Below are positions 1 through 10,668 of a DNA stretch of 64,000 bases, one piece after another. The notes beneath the pieces are model-generated. The model searched no databases, was not told the origin of the DNA, and saw only the letters and a program-made list of their open reading frames with translations. Each line of letters starts with the position of its first letter. Positions within the stretch are counted from its first letter, which is position 1. A program made the translations under genes and the position numbers. The stretch is from positions 679,502-743,501 of the forward strand of contig WELB01000021.1 of NCBI GenBank assembly GCA_009602725.1, written 5' to 3'. This stretch comes from Spirogloea muscicola. Its lineage: Eukaryota > Streptophyta > Zygnematophyceae > Spirogloeales > Spirogloeaceae.

Positions 1-360
1 GCCCGCCGCTTCCATGGGGAGCCGGTGGACTCCCATGCAGCAGGGTCGCTAGCGCAGGTGTACCGCATGCGCTTGGCCGTCTCGCTGCAGAGGTCTATGG
101 CCCGCGCTCTGCACCTGCGTGCAGGCAGAGCCCTCGCTGCTGCCTCTGGCTCTGGCCAGGGGACCCGCTTCCAGGAACCCAGTCTCTCTGACCTGAGGCT
201 GCTTAGCAGGGGTTACTGAGGGCTTCGTAGCTGCTTCGTTTCTTTTCTGTGCTTGTTGTTCTTTGTACTTCCCCTGGCCCCTTCTCGTCCTTTGTTCATT
301 CTTTTCTGGGCTGGCTTTTTCCAGCCCCTATCCTCAATGGGCGAGCCCTTCTTCTTTCTC
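1..360 (+). mobile_element. LINE 3' end, 5'-truncated copy
   Basis: The window opens inside the last codons of a LINE-type ORF. The frame at 25-219 reads Leu-Gln-Arg-Ser then Arg-Ala-Gly-Arg-Ala-Leu and ends Leu-Leu-Ser-Arg-Gly-Tyr-stop. The same ending recurs at many places in the window in diverged form, always at the end of an open frame. About 90 bp after the stop is the tail hairpin at about 305-330 (GGGCTGG ... CCAGCCC), followed by the shared GGGCGAGC/CTTTCT tail. Only the terminal ORF segment is present, as expected for 5'-truncated reverse transcription. That the ORF is LINE-type is inferred from longer copies such as 48904-49390. Confidence 0.65.
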
Positions 361-559
361 ATAGCCATTGCGTAAATTGATAGAGCTGTTTCGTGCAGAG
401 AGGAAGGCGCCGCTAGATTGATTGGTGGCTGTGCTCTCGCTCCCCTGAGAGTTTCGCCGCCCGGCTGCGGCGCCCCCGTGCTCCTGGGGCTCCCCCCACC
501 GTTCCTTCTTTTCTGAGCTGCCAATCACAGCCATCGCCCTCGTTCTTCTATTGGGAGGC

Positions 560-1180
560 CTAGTCAAGTATGACTCAGCCTCAACAGTGGCGTGTCAAGT
601 CAGGTCAGTTTATGGCGGAAAAGGAGCCACCGACGGGATGGGGCGCAACAAACGAAGAACGGGCTCGCCACAACAACAGCGCTGCCGTCCACCGATAGTC
701 AAGCACCGCTCGAGACTGCATTCGGCAAGCTCCCAGCAGCGCAAGAGGAAAAGAGGGGCTGGCAAAGCCAGCCCAAAAAAGAATGGACAAAGTCCAAAGC
801 CAAAGAAAGAGGAGCCGGAGAGAGGACTACTACAACAAACAGCTCTTTCAAGTGGAGGCCATGGCTGTGAGAGGCGAGCTCAAAGGAATGTATTACTACG
901 CAAAGCGGCGGCGCAGGGCAGGGTGGCGGGGGACTCCCGCCACCCCTGCTACTTCTCCCTGTGCTTCCCTCTGCATCCTTTCTGTGTTTTTGCCGTGCTT
1001 TGTCGTGTAGTCCTTTTTCCGGCTCCTCTTTCTTTGGCTTTGGACATTGTCCATTCTTTTTTGGGCTGGCTTTGCCAGCCCCTCTTCTCTATGGGCGAGC
1101 ACTTTCAGCCTCCCTTTCATCTCATTCGCACCTGTGGCTTCTCCCTTGCAGCTACCTTGAATCCCCTTCTAAGCAACTTT
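560..1180. repeat. Stacked LINE tail modules
   Basis: Two hairpin tails lie back to back. One in minus orientation is near 755-790 (GGGGCTGG ... CCAGCCC, then GAATGGACAAAG). One in plus orientation is near 1040-1110. A block at 565-960 (GTATGACTCAGCCTCAACAG onward) recurs at 2790-3060 at high similarity and, inverted, near 12940-13190. It therefore belongs to an interspersed element rather than to a gene. I see no host gene in 360-1560. Confidence 0.5.
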
Positions 1181-1569
1181 TGACCAAGTGAAATTGGAAA
1201 AGAGCAGCTTGCGGCTTTGTTGGAACAGCTGGGCTTATGTTCGGAAAATCTTAGGGTTGACTGGCAGGGGTGGTGGAACACCTGCACATTCACTAACCAC
1301 TTGTCTGCACATGACAGTAGGTGCGTTAAAGCCACCACCTAACCAAAGCCTACGCAGCTCAAGGAGTCGTTCTCGGGCTGTGGGTCACTGTGAGCTACAC
1401 TTCTCACCTGTTATACAACCATGGGTCCAACATAGCCTGATGTTGGGCTGCCAAACTGGCTAGTGCAGTCTTTTGGCTTTGGCAGTAGCACCATGCCAAT
1501 ATACGACAGGTAAAGATTTTCGAAAGGAATTGCACTGTACAACCAGATAGCCAAACTTCTCCCGCTCGC

Positions 1570-1790
1570 CTTCCCAGGGCGGGGCCCGGGCGGCGAAGAA
1601 GGAGAATGACGCTTCCAGGAGAGGCGGGAAGTGTGTATTTAATGATGGAGGGCCTTAGAGAGCGGTGGCTGGGAGAGGCCAGCCCAGAGAAAAGAATCAA
1701 CAAAGCCAGCAGTGGAAGAGCTGTTTCTTACAGTGAAAGAGCTGTTTCTTTTAGGAAGAGCTTTCAGAAGAGCTTTTTCTTTTACATCTC
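1570..1790 (-). repeat. LINE tail module, minus orientation
   Basis: A hairpin tail lies near 1665-1700 (GTGGCTGGGAGAGGCCAGCCC followed by AGAGAAAAGAAT), preceded by GACGCTTCCAGGAGAGG. The same string of motifs recurs at 12180, 15570, 57465 and 61805. A short internal repeat (GAAGAGCTGTTTCTT) follows at 1717-1760. No gene is recognised between 1190 and 2060. Confidence 0.45.
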
Positions 1791-2059
1791 TCATACTTGA
1801 CATTGTGGGCGTGCAACCTGGTGGAGGACCACGGGCCTTGGTTGATGTTGTTGTTACGGAGGGTTATAAAGGTCCAGCACCGACGCACATCGTGGCCACG
1901 CAGTGGGCAGTGCAGGACGAAGAAAGCTGCAGCACTACTTCGATTACCCCCAATGCGATCAGCTCCTGCCAGCTACAGTCGACATCTTTGGCTGTTTAGG
2001 TCCTCGTCCGTACACTCCTTCAGAAAATTGCCAATCTAGGCTATGCACGAAGTGCAGAT

Positions 2060-2420
2060 GTGTGTCCGGCTGAGGTGGGCTTGCCAGCTGCATATATGTC
2101 ATTCTTGCGACGACGAGTTTCGGCCTGTTTGCAGCGTGCTCAGGCTAATGCTTTGCACCAGAAAGCTGGGAGAGCTCTAGTTGGTGGCAGAAGGGCTTCG
2201 TATCTGCCATCTAGTATTCAGGCATCGAGTAGCGACCTTTATGTATTGACCCGTGTCTACGGAGCGGGTCAATCTGCTATAGGTGATGTACGTCTTTAGA
2301 TGTGCTTGCCTTTGTACTTGGCCATTTGGCCTTTGTTTAAAATACACGACAATTACTCCGCCTGCTAGCTATACCGACTTGCACTTACTGAGTAGAGGTT
2401 ACTGAGAGCCCCCTTGCTGC
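2060..2420 (+). mobile_element. LINE 3' end, second subfamily
   Basis: The frame at 2060-2299 carries the shared ORF ending in a distinct version (His-Gln-Lys-Ala-Gly-Arg-Ala-Leu-Val-Gly-Gly-Arg-Arg, later Leu-Thr-Arg-Val-Tyr). After it comes a tail with TTGTACTTGGCCATTTGGCC at about 2315. That string is a small GGCCA/TGGCC hairpin that recurs at about 12915, 17210, 47637 and 47786. This subfamily therefore has both its own ORF variant and its own hairpin. Related ORF copies lie at 5250-5400, 12590-12863 and 47480-47590. Confidence 0.6.
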
Positions 2421-2439
2421 CGTCTTAGCGATTAGTATC

Positions 2440-3420
2440 TTGCTTTTTACGCCATCCGGCCCCTTCAGAACTTGTCCTATTTATGGGCTGGCCTCTCACA
2501 GCCACCAGTCAATCTGGGAGCGCTGTTCTCATTTCCGGGCTGGCTTCTCACAGCCCTTGCCCCCATGGGAGAGTCACTTCCTTTTCGGGTTGGTTGGCTC
2601 GCTTGCCTCGTTGCGCATCGAGCGCTCATCTGGCAGTGGGGCAAGAGGACGCGCGGGCCTTGCCCCTTGGCCGTATTCTGCTACCGTGATGTCGCATTGA
2701 CAGTCGAGCGCTCGCTTTGACCTTTGACCATTCTTTCTTTCTCTGACCGAGCATGGACCCCCCACCTCGAGTCTGTTCAAAGCAGGAAGTATGACTCAGC
2801 CTCAACAGTGGCGTGTCAAGTCAGGTCATTTTTGGCGGAAGAGGAGCCACGACGGTATGGGCGCAACAAAAGGGCTGCCGTCCTCCTACCGTCGAGCACC
2901 GCTCGAGACTGCATTCGGCAAGCCACCAGCGGCGCAAGACCAGAGAGCACTTTCTTCTTCAGTAGCTGTGAGAGGCGAGCCCAAAGATGCGCAAAGCGCA
3001 AAGCGGCGGCGCAGGGCAGGGTGGCGGGGGACTTCCGCCAACCCCCAGGCCACTTCGCTCGCCACGTCCCACGGGGTGGGGCCCCAGCGCGGAGAAGAAG
3101 GCAGACTCTTCTGTGAACGGAATCGAGGTGGGGGTTCCATGCTCGGTCAAAGCTCAAAGCGCGCGCACGCGACTGAAAATGCGACTAAATGGTGGCAGAA
3201 TACGGCAAAGGGGCAAGGCCCGCGCGTCCTGCCAAATGACCGCTCGATGCGCAATAGCGAGGCAAGCGAGCCCAACGGATGAGAGGGAGAAGAAAGTTGT
3301 ATCTGCGAGAGAAAGGGCTTCCAGTAGAGGGCGATATCTGAGTGGCCAGCTCAGAAAATATAATGAAGGAAGTTTGAAAGGGCCAGAGAAAGCGCTAAAC
3401 CACACAGTGACTCAATGGCC
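2440..3420. repeat. Cluster of LINE tails and shared repeat block
   Basis: Plus-orientation hairpin tails are centred near 2488 and 2540. A repeat block at 2790-3060 matches 565-960, and the segment around 2600-2790 matches 3110-3290 in inverted orientation (CGCGCGGGCCTTGCCCC against GGGGCAAGGCCCGCGCG). A GCGCTAAACCACACAGTGACTCAATGGCCACGAGG string at about 3390-3425 returns near 34830-34870. No gene is supported. Confidence 0.45.
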
Positions 3421-3539
3421 ACGAGGTACTCAGTAACCCCTGTGTCTTTGCAATCATCATAAAAAGAGTGCAATAGTGACAAGACAGTACCCTTCCTTTG
3501 GGGAGGTGGCTGTAATAGGACAGCACAGATATTGGCCAA

Positions 3540-3781
3540 AGTTGGATGAGCAGGAGGGGAGGGGGTGAGAGAGCGCGAGCAAGCGCGAGAGTGAGTGAGA
3601 GAGCGCCGAGCGAGCGCAAGACAGACGGAGAGAAAAGAGAGATAGAGAGAGAGAGAGAGGAGGAGCGATGGATAGAAAAGAGGGAGTAAGGAGAGGGGGG
3701 AAGCGGCTGCTGGGGGGAGAGGGAGGAAAGAGAGAGGGGAGGGAGAGAGAGAGGGAGAGAGAGTGAGAGGGAGAGAGAGAG

Positions 3782-3842
<61 letters not shown>
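3540..3842. repeat. GA-rich tract with pure (GA)n core
   Basis: The stretch is almost all purine on the plus strand, and about 3785-3840 is uninterrupted GA dinucleotide repeat. On the minus strand it gives a meaningless Ser/Leu-rich frame. A shorter relative lies at 26910-26998, next to another copy of the 4060-4480 repeat, so the purine tract belongs to the same interspersed element. Confidence 0.85.
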
Positions 3843-3843
<1 letters not shown>

Positions 3844-4480
3844 AGATGAGGCACCTATCATCCTCCAGCGCTCTCGCTCAAGGCCTTCTCATTCTTCCCA
3901 ATGCTGCCTCTTCGCAATGATGTGATGGTGCTGGTAGCTTAGCACCAAGATTGTCGTCATGAGGTCAATCTTGGCCAAATCCTGAAGCCGTTATGGGCGT
4001 GCTTGCGTGCTACCTTATAATCGTAATTGATGGTGGGGAGGCGTGGTGGTAGCTCGTGGTTCAGTATTGCACAAAGATATCACACAAACTAAGTGATGGA
4101 GGGCCTGAGTGACAAAGTACAAATGCAACCACATCTATATTACGCAGGACACAGCACAAGCAGGTGAAGATGGGGGAGGCGAAACCAATGGGAGGCCGGC
4201 AATTGTGAGCAGCAGCAAGCCCAGTGGTCAGCCGTGACGTCGGTCGCAAAGTATGGGCTCGAGAAGGTGACACGAGGCTTTACCTGCTGCTTGCCCAGAG
4301 GCAGCCTTCGTCAGCCCCGCCTCGCCGACCATCGGTGCAACGCTTGGCCCATGCGCGCTGCGGATGATGCCGCAGGTGGCTCGATGGCCGCTTGCTTGCC
4401 GCCTGAACGCGTCAGAAGCGACGTCCTTCTTCGGCAGCCGCGGAGTCCTGGCAGAGTCCGTCCTCCTCTCCTCCCCACCT
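3843..4480 (+). repeat. Interspersed repeat A, copy 1
   Basis: The segment from about 4060 to 4470 aligns by eye with about 27235-27640. Shared strings include GATGGAGGGCCTGAGTGAC, CACAAGCAGGTGAAGA, GGGCTCGAGAAGGTG, TTGCCCAGAGGCAGCCTTCGTCAG and CAATGGCCGCTTGCTTGC-like text. Both copies follow a GA-rich tract. A fragment of the same element (TGATGGAGGGCCTGTGTGG) occurs near 14539. No open frame is shared, so this looks like a non-coding or dead element of unknown class. Confidence 0.6.
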
Positions 4481-5180
4481 CCAGCAATGCACTCCTGCAC
4501 CAGACCCCGCCTCCGAGCGGGTCCCCATCTCCTCATCTACCTCCCCCGCTACTCCAGCCGCCTGTGGTGGCTCCCATAGTGCCAGGGCCGCCAGAGGCAC
4601 CCTTGCACAATGCAGGGCTGCTCTCCTCAACAGCGGCTTGCCAACCATGGCCGCCCCGGTGCCCCAGGCTCGCCGGTCTCCTGCCAAGGCTGCCAGTACC
4701 TCTTCAACGTGCGGAGTTTGGCAATCCACTCTGTGCACTGCAGCGAATGCCGGGCTTGCCATGAGCTGGTGGCAGCACCGCTCCTGACAGATGTCGTCCG
4801 CCCCAAACCATCTCCGTAACTGGAAGGCTGGCGGTGGGCAGCCACGGTGGACCTCCTCCGGTTCCTTTTCCCAACAGCCTCCACAACCGTCGGCGATGTT
4901 GCAAAGGCACACCATGAGCGCTGCAAGGTGCTGGCTGCCATCCTCTCACGTATGGTTTCTGCTCTAGCAGACGAGCCCGCCTGCACAAATGTACCTGCTC
5001 TCCTCCAAGCTTGTTCCTGGCCCTTTTTCCTCCTATGGTGGGGATGGCCGCAGCTGCCTCTTGGACAGGCTGGCTCGTTTAGCAGGCGGCAGTGAGAGCG
5101 ACCTGGCTCACCAGCGTGCAGCTCCGCTCGGGCTGCTCGGGCCGTGCTCTCAGAAGGTGGTTTGCGCGTGGCAATGCAGA
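4480..5180. other. No recognisable gene
   Basis: Several overlapping frames are open here, partly because the DNA is CG-rich, but none matches a family I know or shows paired splice signals. It may be part of the decayed coding block that follows. Confidence 0.4.
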
Positions 5181-5239
5181 CAACCAGCCAATTTGTGTAG
5201 GTCCTCATCTCTACAAACCATTTGAAATGTTTGCCAGCC

Positions 5240-5410
5240 CTTGTTATGCTCACTATGAGGATGTCTTTCTGGTCGAGATGGGCTTGCTGGCAGCATGTCT
5301 GGTTCTTGAGCAGTCATGTGTCAGTTTGCCTGCAGCGAGCTCAGGCCAGGTGCTCTGCACCAGAAAGCTGGGAAAGCCTTGCACTCACTTGATTCTGGTC
5401 TGTTCCTGTC
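5240..5410 (+). mobile_element. LINE 3' ORF end, second subfamily, old copy
   Basis: The sequence GAGATGGGCTTGCTGGCAGC to GCTCTGCACCAGAAAGCTGG aligns with 2075-2175. It encodes the His-Gln-Lys-Ala-Gly core of the second-subfamily ORF ending, with frame changes. It is more diverged than the copy at 2060, so it is probably older. Confidence 0.5.
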
Positions 5411-5589
5411 TTTTTCTTCTTTTATCAAAATGTCTATCGATCTCGATTTTTACCTCTCCACATGGATTCTACTTCTGGCAAAGCCATCACGCGCCAATCT
5501 GACGATACAGAAAGCAAAGACTCCTGCAGCACAACCCTCAGTAGGCGTGGTCACATGTGAACTATTCTCTGCAGTGAAGGTAGCAAAGA

Positions 5590-7500
5590 AGCACTTTCCA
5601 CAATGAGGCGGCCTTGACGCTTTATCCCTGTCCTCATGGCACGGCCCTTGCTGGGCTACTACATTGCGGAGGCGCAGCCTGTCTGCCAGCAGCGTCTCTA
5701 CTCCCTGCCGCTTCTCATGGCGAGGTTGCTGAGGGGAGCTTTTGGGCTTATGGTGGACCAGGAAACTGCACTACACCCTCCTCCACCCTGATTGCAACTC
5801 GCAACTGGGCCGCGGCAGCCCCCTGACAGCAGCCTTGCTCAAGCGTGCCATCCGCTTCGCCAATGCAACCGAAACCTTGCATGCCATGCAGGCCCTCAAG
5901 CCCTCCTCAACTGCTCTGGCATATGACATAGCGTAGCTGGCCCTGCAGGAGCTCCACCTGCTGTCACCTGCCAACACCCCATTGTCCATTGGCTGGCCTC
6001 TAATATCTCCTCGATGGAGGATGACCTTGACTCTGCACGTCTCTAACGGGCAGCATTGCAGCTTAGCGCAGCTGTAGGGGGCCCTTCAGGCATGCCTCTG
6101 GAGTACCTGAAGAAGCTGAAGGTGGGGGGGCGATGCAGCAGACTTTGAGCATGTCTCCCAACACATTGCAAGTGGGCCTCAGCTCCTCCGCAGGCTCGGT
6201 GTGCTTCTCACCAGCCTCCTGACAGGTTTTAAGGGAGGGGGAAATGGCAGCCTCTCAACATGCGCAGTGTTTAAAGTACTGGATGTGTCTTCTATGGTGT
6301 CCACCAATTCCACTTCAAGTCCTGTATACTTGGCACTGGCCTGTACTGCAGCGGCAAGGCTACTACCTTCAGCACACGAGGTGCATTGGAAGCACACCGC
6401 AATCTCCAGGTGCCGTTTGGCAAAACAGGAGATGCTTCCAACACCACCAAGTGCCGCATAGGGTAGGAGCTCAGTGATGCCTTTCTACCCAACCTTGTCA
6501 GAATCCTCTTAGCTATGTAGGGCAAGATTAGTACGCTCTAGTGGTGGCATGGGCATGCTGCATGGCGCTGTTGACCACAGGCACACGGATGCCTGTGTTG
6601 ACTTCTGAATCACTTTGGCGTAACTCTGCATCCTCTTCCTGTCTTCTGCCACCCATCCTTGCGTCCTCCTCTTGGCAATTGCCAGTACTGTCTCCATTGT
6701 TGCCCCCCACCCACCTTGTCCTCACAGCCTATGGCACCTTGCTCTAGGAGTTGGCACTCTGGGCTTAACATGAGACCCTCCAAGTACTTCTCGTGGCTTA
6801 GCATGTGGCTTGCTGGCCTGCCTCCTGCTACCCGAGTAGTGCCAGTCCCTGCACCAGGTCAAATACTTGTCGGACGCTGGACGCCCGTGTGCTTGTGCAG
6901 GCCAAGGTGGAGGAGCATCTCCAGTACTACCTATGTTAACGGGCTCGGCTATCAGGCCTCCAGGGCTTGCAGAAGCCGTTCCCCAAGGCTGGATCGTTCA
7001 ACGCCCGACATTCATCACTTGATTTACTCTCTCAGGGCGTTTCCCCTTACGACGACCTCAGGGATGTCAATTCTGGCTTTGTAAGAAGTTCCTATCGATG
7101 ATTGACTGAGAACTTGTTCGTGGATTTTCCTATTCTTAGCTTCAACCAGACCTACCTTGCTGCAGACCACGAGGAGCTAATGGCTTGCACAACACTGATG
7201 GCCCTCCACCTCAAAGCCTCCTACTATCTGCAACTTCTTCCCCAGCAGCCTCGGGCGGACTTGGATTGACGCTGTCAGGACCAGGCTTGCAGGCCCGTCT
7301 ACCTTGGCAGCTGGACAGCTTCTGCGGCCACAGTCTTATCTTTAATGTTCCAGCCATGGCTGGCGCATCATTGAGGCACTCCTGAATGACATCCGCTGGT
7401 CACAACCGCCTCATGTTGACCTGCCCACCACCAGCTCTTCGGAGCCCGAATTGAGCAGCTACAGATACTTTCACAACAACGGTGTGCACGTGGATGGGGG
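5590..7500 (+). pseudogene. Decayed coding block of unknown origin
   Basis: Protein-like segments are scattered over the plus strand in shifting frames. They include a 60-codon segment at about 5750-5935 rich in helical residues, one near 6140-6230 (Leu-Arg-Arg-Leu-Gly-Val-Leu-Leu-Thr-Ser-Leu), and one near 7100-7270 containing Asp-His-Glu-Glu-Leu-Met-Ala. The next segment, 7255-7500, continues in another frame. The run of plausible but broken pieces suggests a dead gene or dead transposon. I recognise no catalytic motif and cannot name it. Confidence 0.35.
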
Positions 7501-8189
7501 AATGCAGCAGCACAATCTCAAGGAGAGAGATCAGGCAGCTTCCAACTAGTAGTCAAGAGCTGTGGTGTTTGACAATTGGAGTCAAAATTAGTCCCTCTTT
7601 GTTTTTCTCTTGGTGCATCGGCATTTCCATCCTGCCACTCTTGTTGCCAACGCCCTGCATGTAGCAGGAATTGCTTACTGACTAGTTGTGCTGCTGCGCC
7701 TGGGCCCTCCTTGAAGCAAGATGGCAGTGTGTACGCAGGTTTCAGTAGGCAGGTGCAGTCTTGATCCTGGTGCACATGGTACGTGTGGCTGGAAGTAGTC
7801 TAATGGCCGTCATGAATTGTGTGAGACAGCAAGTTTGGCATGTTCTCATGGTTGGGGGATTTGCTAAGTATCACTGAGGTGTTGTTCAATTATAGTGCCA
7901 ATATAGGTGCGTGCAGACAACCTCCAGTGTGCAGACGAATCCTACAATGGGAGGTTTTGTCGGGGTACTACTTGGTGGTGACCTTCGCCTCTTGCTCTCT
8001 TTGGATGATCACCAACTGCCAGGTTAATATCTCTGCCACTGTGTCTGCACCAGAAGAGGGCTGAGCACTCTGTGCTGCAAATGTTGGAAGGTAGCTCAGT
8101 ATGCCGAAAACCGCCCCCCTTCGCTGCTAGATACACTCTTCAGCTATGAGCCTCATTGTTCGTTATAAGAAGTTTTGGCTTGCCCTTAG
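7500..8189. other. No recognisable gene
   Basis: I see no supported exon, repeat or hairpin here. The region may be intronic or intergenic, leading up to the exon that starts at 8190. Confidence 0.35.
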
Positions 8190-8426
8190 GCTTGCATAGA
8201 GCGGCAGGTCAAGTTTGTGGCCAATACCAACACAACAAGTATTCGAATCTGTACACCCCTCCTTGGAACTCTTGATGTACTTGTCCTGCTCCTCACAGCA
8301 CTTGCAGGCTATGCCCTTGCACTTACACGCTCTGTGTGCATTGGCTGCCACGTCTATGATTGGCTCGTTAAATGTGTGGCTCTGGAGCTATGGTCATTCA
8401 TCCAGCTCCCCTTATCGTTATCAGAA
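8190..8426 (+). CDS. Exon of an unknown membrane protein
   Basis: A 79-codon segment is framed by an acceptor (TTGGCTTGCCCTTAG, exon from 8190) and a donor (exon to 8426, then GTGAGG); both ends are phase 0. The product starts Ala-Cys-Ile-Glu-Arg-Gln-Val-Lys-Phe. It contains one clear hydrophobic span of about 20 residues (Leu-Leu-Gly-Thr-Leu-Asp-Val-Leu-Val-Leu-Leu-Leu-Thr-Ala-Leu) followed by a Cys-rich, moderately hydrophobic part. It is probably one exon of a larger integral membrane protein. Flanking exons are not secure, though 9160-9289 could belong. No family is recognised. Confidence 0.4.
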
Positions 8427-9159
8427 GTGAGGGCCATCATGCAGCCCTCTGCCTTTGCCACTCGTTCTCACCCAACATGCCTGTCAGCTCCACAAGCCAC
8501 GAGCTTCTGGGGAGGGACCTGGTGGATTGAAGAGATGGAGACGTCTTTTGCAGCTCGCCCCTGCCAGTTGCCTTCGTACTCTTTGACCCACCACTATGAC
8601 TATGTAAGCAGCTCCACATATGCATCGCGTATCAGGTGAGCTTGAGAGCTCCACGATAAGACATAGCTGTGAATAGCCACCTTGCTCCTTGCAAGAGGCG
8701 CGTGGAAGCGTGAGGACAAGACAATATGAGCTCCTGAGTGTGTGGCAAGGGCCAGGCTTATGCAGACGAGGGCCTGTTGAAAGGAGTACTGGCATGCGCG
8801 CAGAAGTGACAGGCTAATGACGACGGGCACAGTATTCTGGATAGCTGCCAGGTGGCTGTCTCAGAAGAGCCCGTCGAGCAGCAAGCTAGAAGAGTGGTGG
8901 TGAGACTGATGGCGACGGTGGCATCATGACCGTCACAAGAGTCTGGCCAAGCACTCAAATCAATGGCTAGGGTCATCCAAAAGCACCATTGGTACAGAAC
9001 GGACAGTCCGGCTTCTGATAGCTAGTAGCGATACATAAAAGCACACAGGTGGACAGCAAGGACACAGCATGCAGTGTAGGCGGTCTCCCCCTAGAGACAG
9101 GAGTGACTGCAGCAGCAAGAACAAGTGCAGACAGTGCATTTGTAATACTTTATTTGCAG

Positions 9160-9289
9160 GCGTCCAAGGCTTGAGTATACTCTGCACTTGACAATTGGTC
9201 TCAGTCGCAATGTTGAGCCCCTCTTTGATTATTCTGGTATGTTGGATGAATCATCCAAAAGCAAGCGAGAATCACATTCCATTACTTGA
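9160..9289 (+). CDS. Possible exon, unknown protein
   Basis: A pyrimidine-rich acceptor (ACTTTATTTGCAG) precedes a coding-like frame that begins Arg-Pro-Arg-Leu-Glu-Tyr and runs to a stop at 9287-9289. An alternative end is the donor-like TCTG/GTATGT at 9236. The composition is mixed polar and looks like ordinary protein. It may continue the gene of the exon at 8190-8426, but intervening exons could not be placed. Confidence 0.3.
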
Positions 9290-10380
9290 TCATGTTGGCC
9301 TCCACCTAGCTAGCTTAACTGACATGCAAGGGGATGCAAGCGCACGTGCTCAAGCAAGTCGCAGTCTAGCTCCAACAACCAAGGATGAGACGATGGATGT
9401 GTTGGCACCGTGACAAGCACCTTGCATGCCACTTGCCCACCCTCTACTTAGCACATTCAAAGCTACCTGTGTGTAGAAGTAGAACTGCATTGGGACGCCA
9501 TATCATCACTTGTGACAAGCAGGTGCGCCTTCGTGCACTTGCTGAACACGTGCGGTCAACGACCTCTTCAATGTGAAGGGTGATAATAATGAAAGAATCA
9601 TGCGAGTCAGTAAGGTCCAGCCCCACAATTTGCAGGTCAGAACTCAGGTCGGTGCCAGTGCAGGCAGAGTAGACTAGACTCGCTATCTCGCTATCTCGCT
9701 ATCTGAAGCTCAAGCTTCACTAACCACCTCAACGTCCTCTCTATGAGGTACTTCCATGAGAGGAGGGACGAAATACCAACTTCATACATCGAATGTAAAT
9801 TGACATCCTTAGTAGTCAGTGATTTCTATGGATGTGACAAAGCAGCTCTGTACAATGTTCACGTGCTCATGGTCACCGGTTTTGCAGATCTTTCCAGTCA
9901 AGCACAAGGTCGTCCAGTGACATATTTAGGCAGGTCGTCCAGGCAAAAGGCAGGTCGTCCATGCCAAGTCCGCGCAATGAGACGGTTGAGACAGTTGTTG
10001 CCTGCCAAGTCACAAGCCCTTAGAGGTCAGAAGCCCAATCCTGTGTCGATATCAAGAGAAATATACTTCGACTCGAGAGCTCACTGACAGCGGTAAATCC
10101 TCTCTTTGATCACGAAGCATTTCAAACCTTGGTTTGCTAGGTTTACCTTAGGCGAGGCGCTGAATCTTGAATAGAGATTCCAGCATCCAAAAGCTAGTAG
10201 CATTCCTGTGAACGCCGTAAGGAAAACGGCTGCAATGTGGACGGTACAGCTCCCGGATAAGGGGAGGGGGCCACGAGCAGGCGTCCAAAGCTTCGACAGA
10301 TTCCGGGCTCTTGAAAAGTGGTCCCAGCTGCGGCACTGTGCCCCTTCTTCATGTTCCCGAGGCTGTGAGCAACGCAGTCA
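9290..10380. other. No recognisable gene; short 8-bp repeat
   Basis: The only ordered feature is three copies of CGCTATCT at about 9681-9704. The same motif recurs in a longer run at 42230-42262. A loose repeat of CAGGTCGTCCA occurs around 9940-9962. No supported exon is seen. Confidence 0.45.
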
Positions 10381-10428
10381 TGGTAGAATCATGGTCACAT
10401 AGAAAATCTGACCACGGTGGTCTCCACA

Positions 10429-10668
10429 GATCCACCCATCCGAATTTATGGATGCACAGACGTGCTCAAGGTGTTGCATGCTGGCTCCAACCTGCAGAAA
10501 GGAGATGTTCGCTGGCCCCGCGACGAGCACATCCTGGGTGCTGTGCGGCACTGGAAGAAACACCGTGATGCTTGACCTGCAATGCTGGGCGAGAGCTTCA
10601 GCGAGACATGAACGAAAACGAGATATGGTGCATCATGAAGTTGCAGGATCCAGGGCAAGTTGCGCGTA
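10429..10668 (+). CDS. Coding-like segment, possible exon with strong donor
   Basis: After an acceptor-like GTGGTCTCCACAG, one frame reads Pro-Ile-Arg-Ile-Tyr-Gly-Cys-Thr-Asp-Val-Leu and continues for about 45 codons to a stop near 10578. A second frame then reads Glu-Leu-Gln-Arg-Asp-Met-Asn-Glu-Asn-Glu-Ile-Trp and ends at a textbook donor (GCGC/GTAAGT at about 10668). The two halves are in different frames, so the exon is either disrupted or split by an intron I cannot place. The overlapping minus-strand frame (10446-11300) is Arg/Pro-rich and looks like a GC-driven shadow. Confidence 0.25.

Noticed and set aside
3351-3854. Minus-strand frame encoding long Ser-Leu repeats
   Set aside because: It is the translation of the GA/CT microsatellite, not a protein gene.
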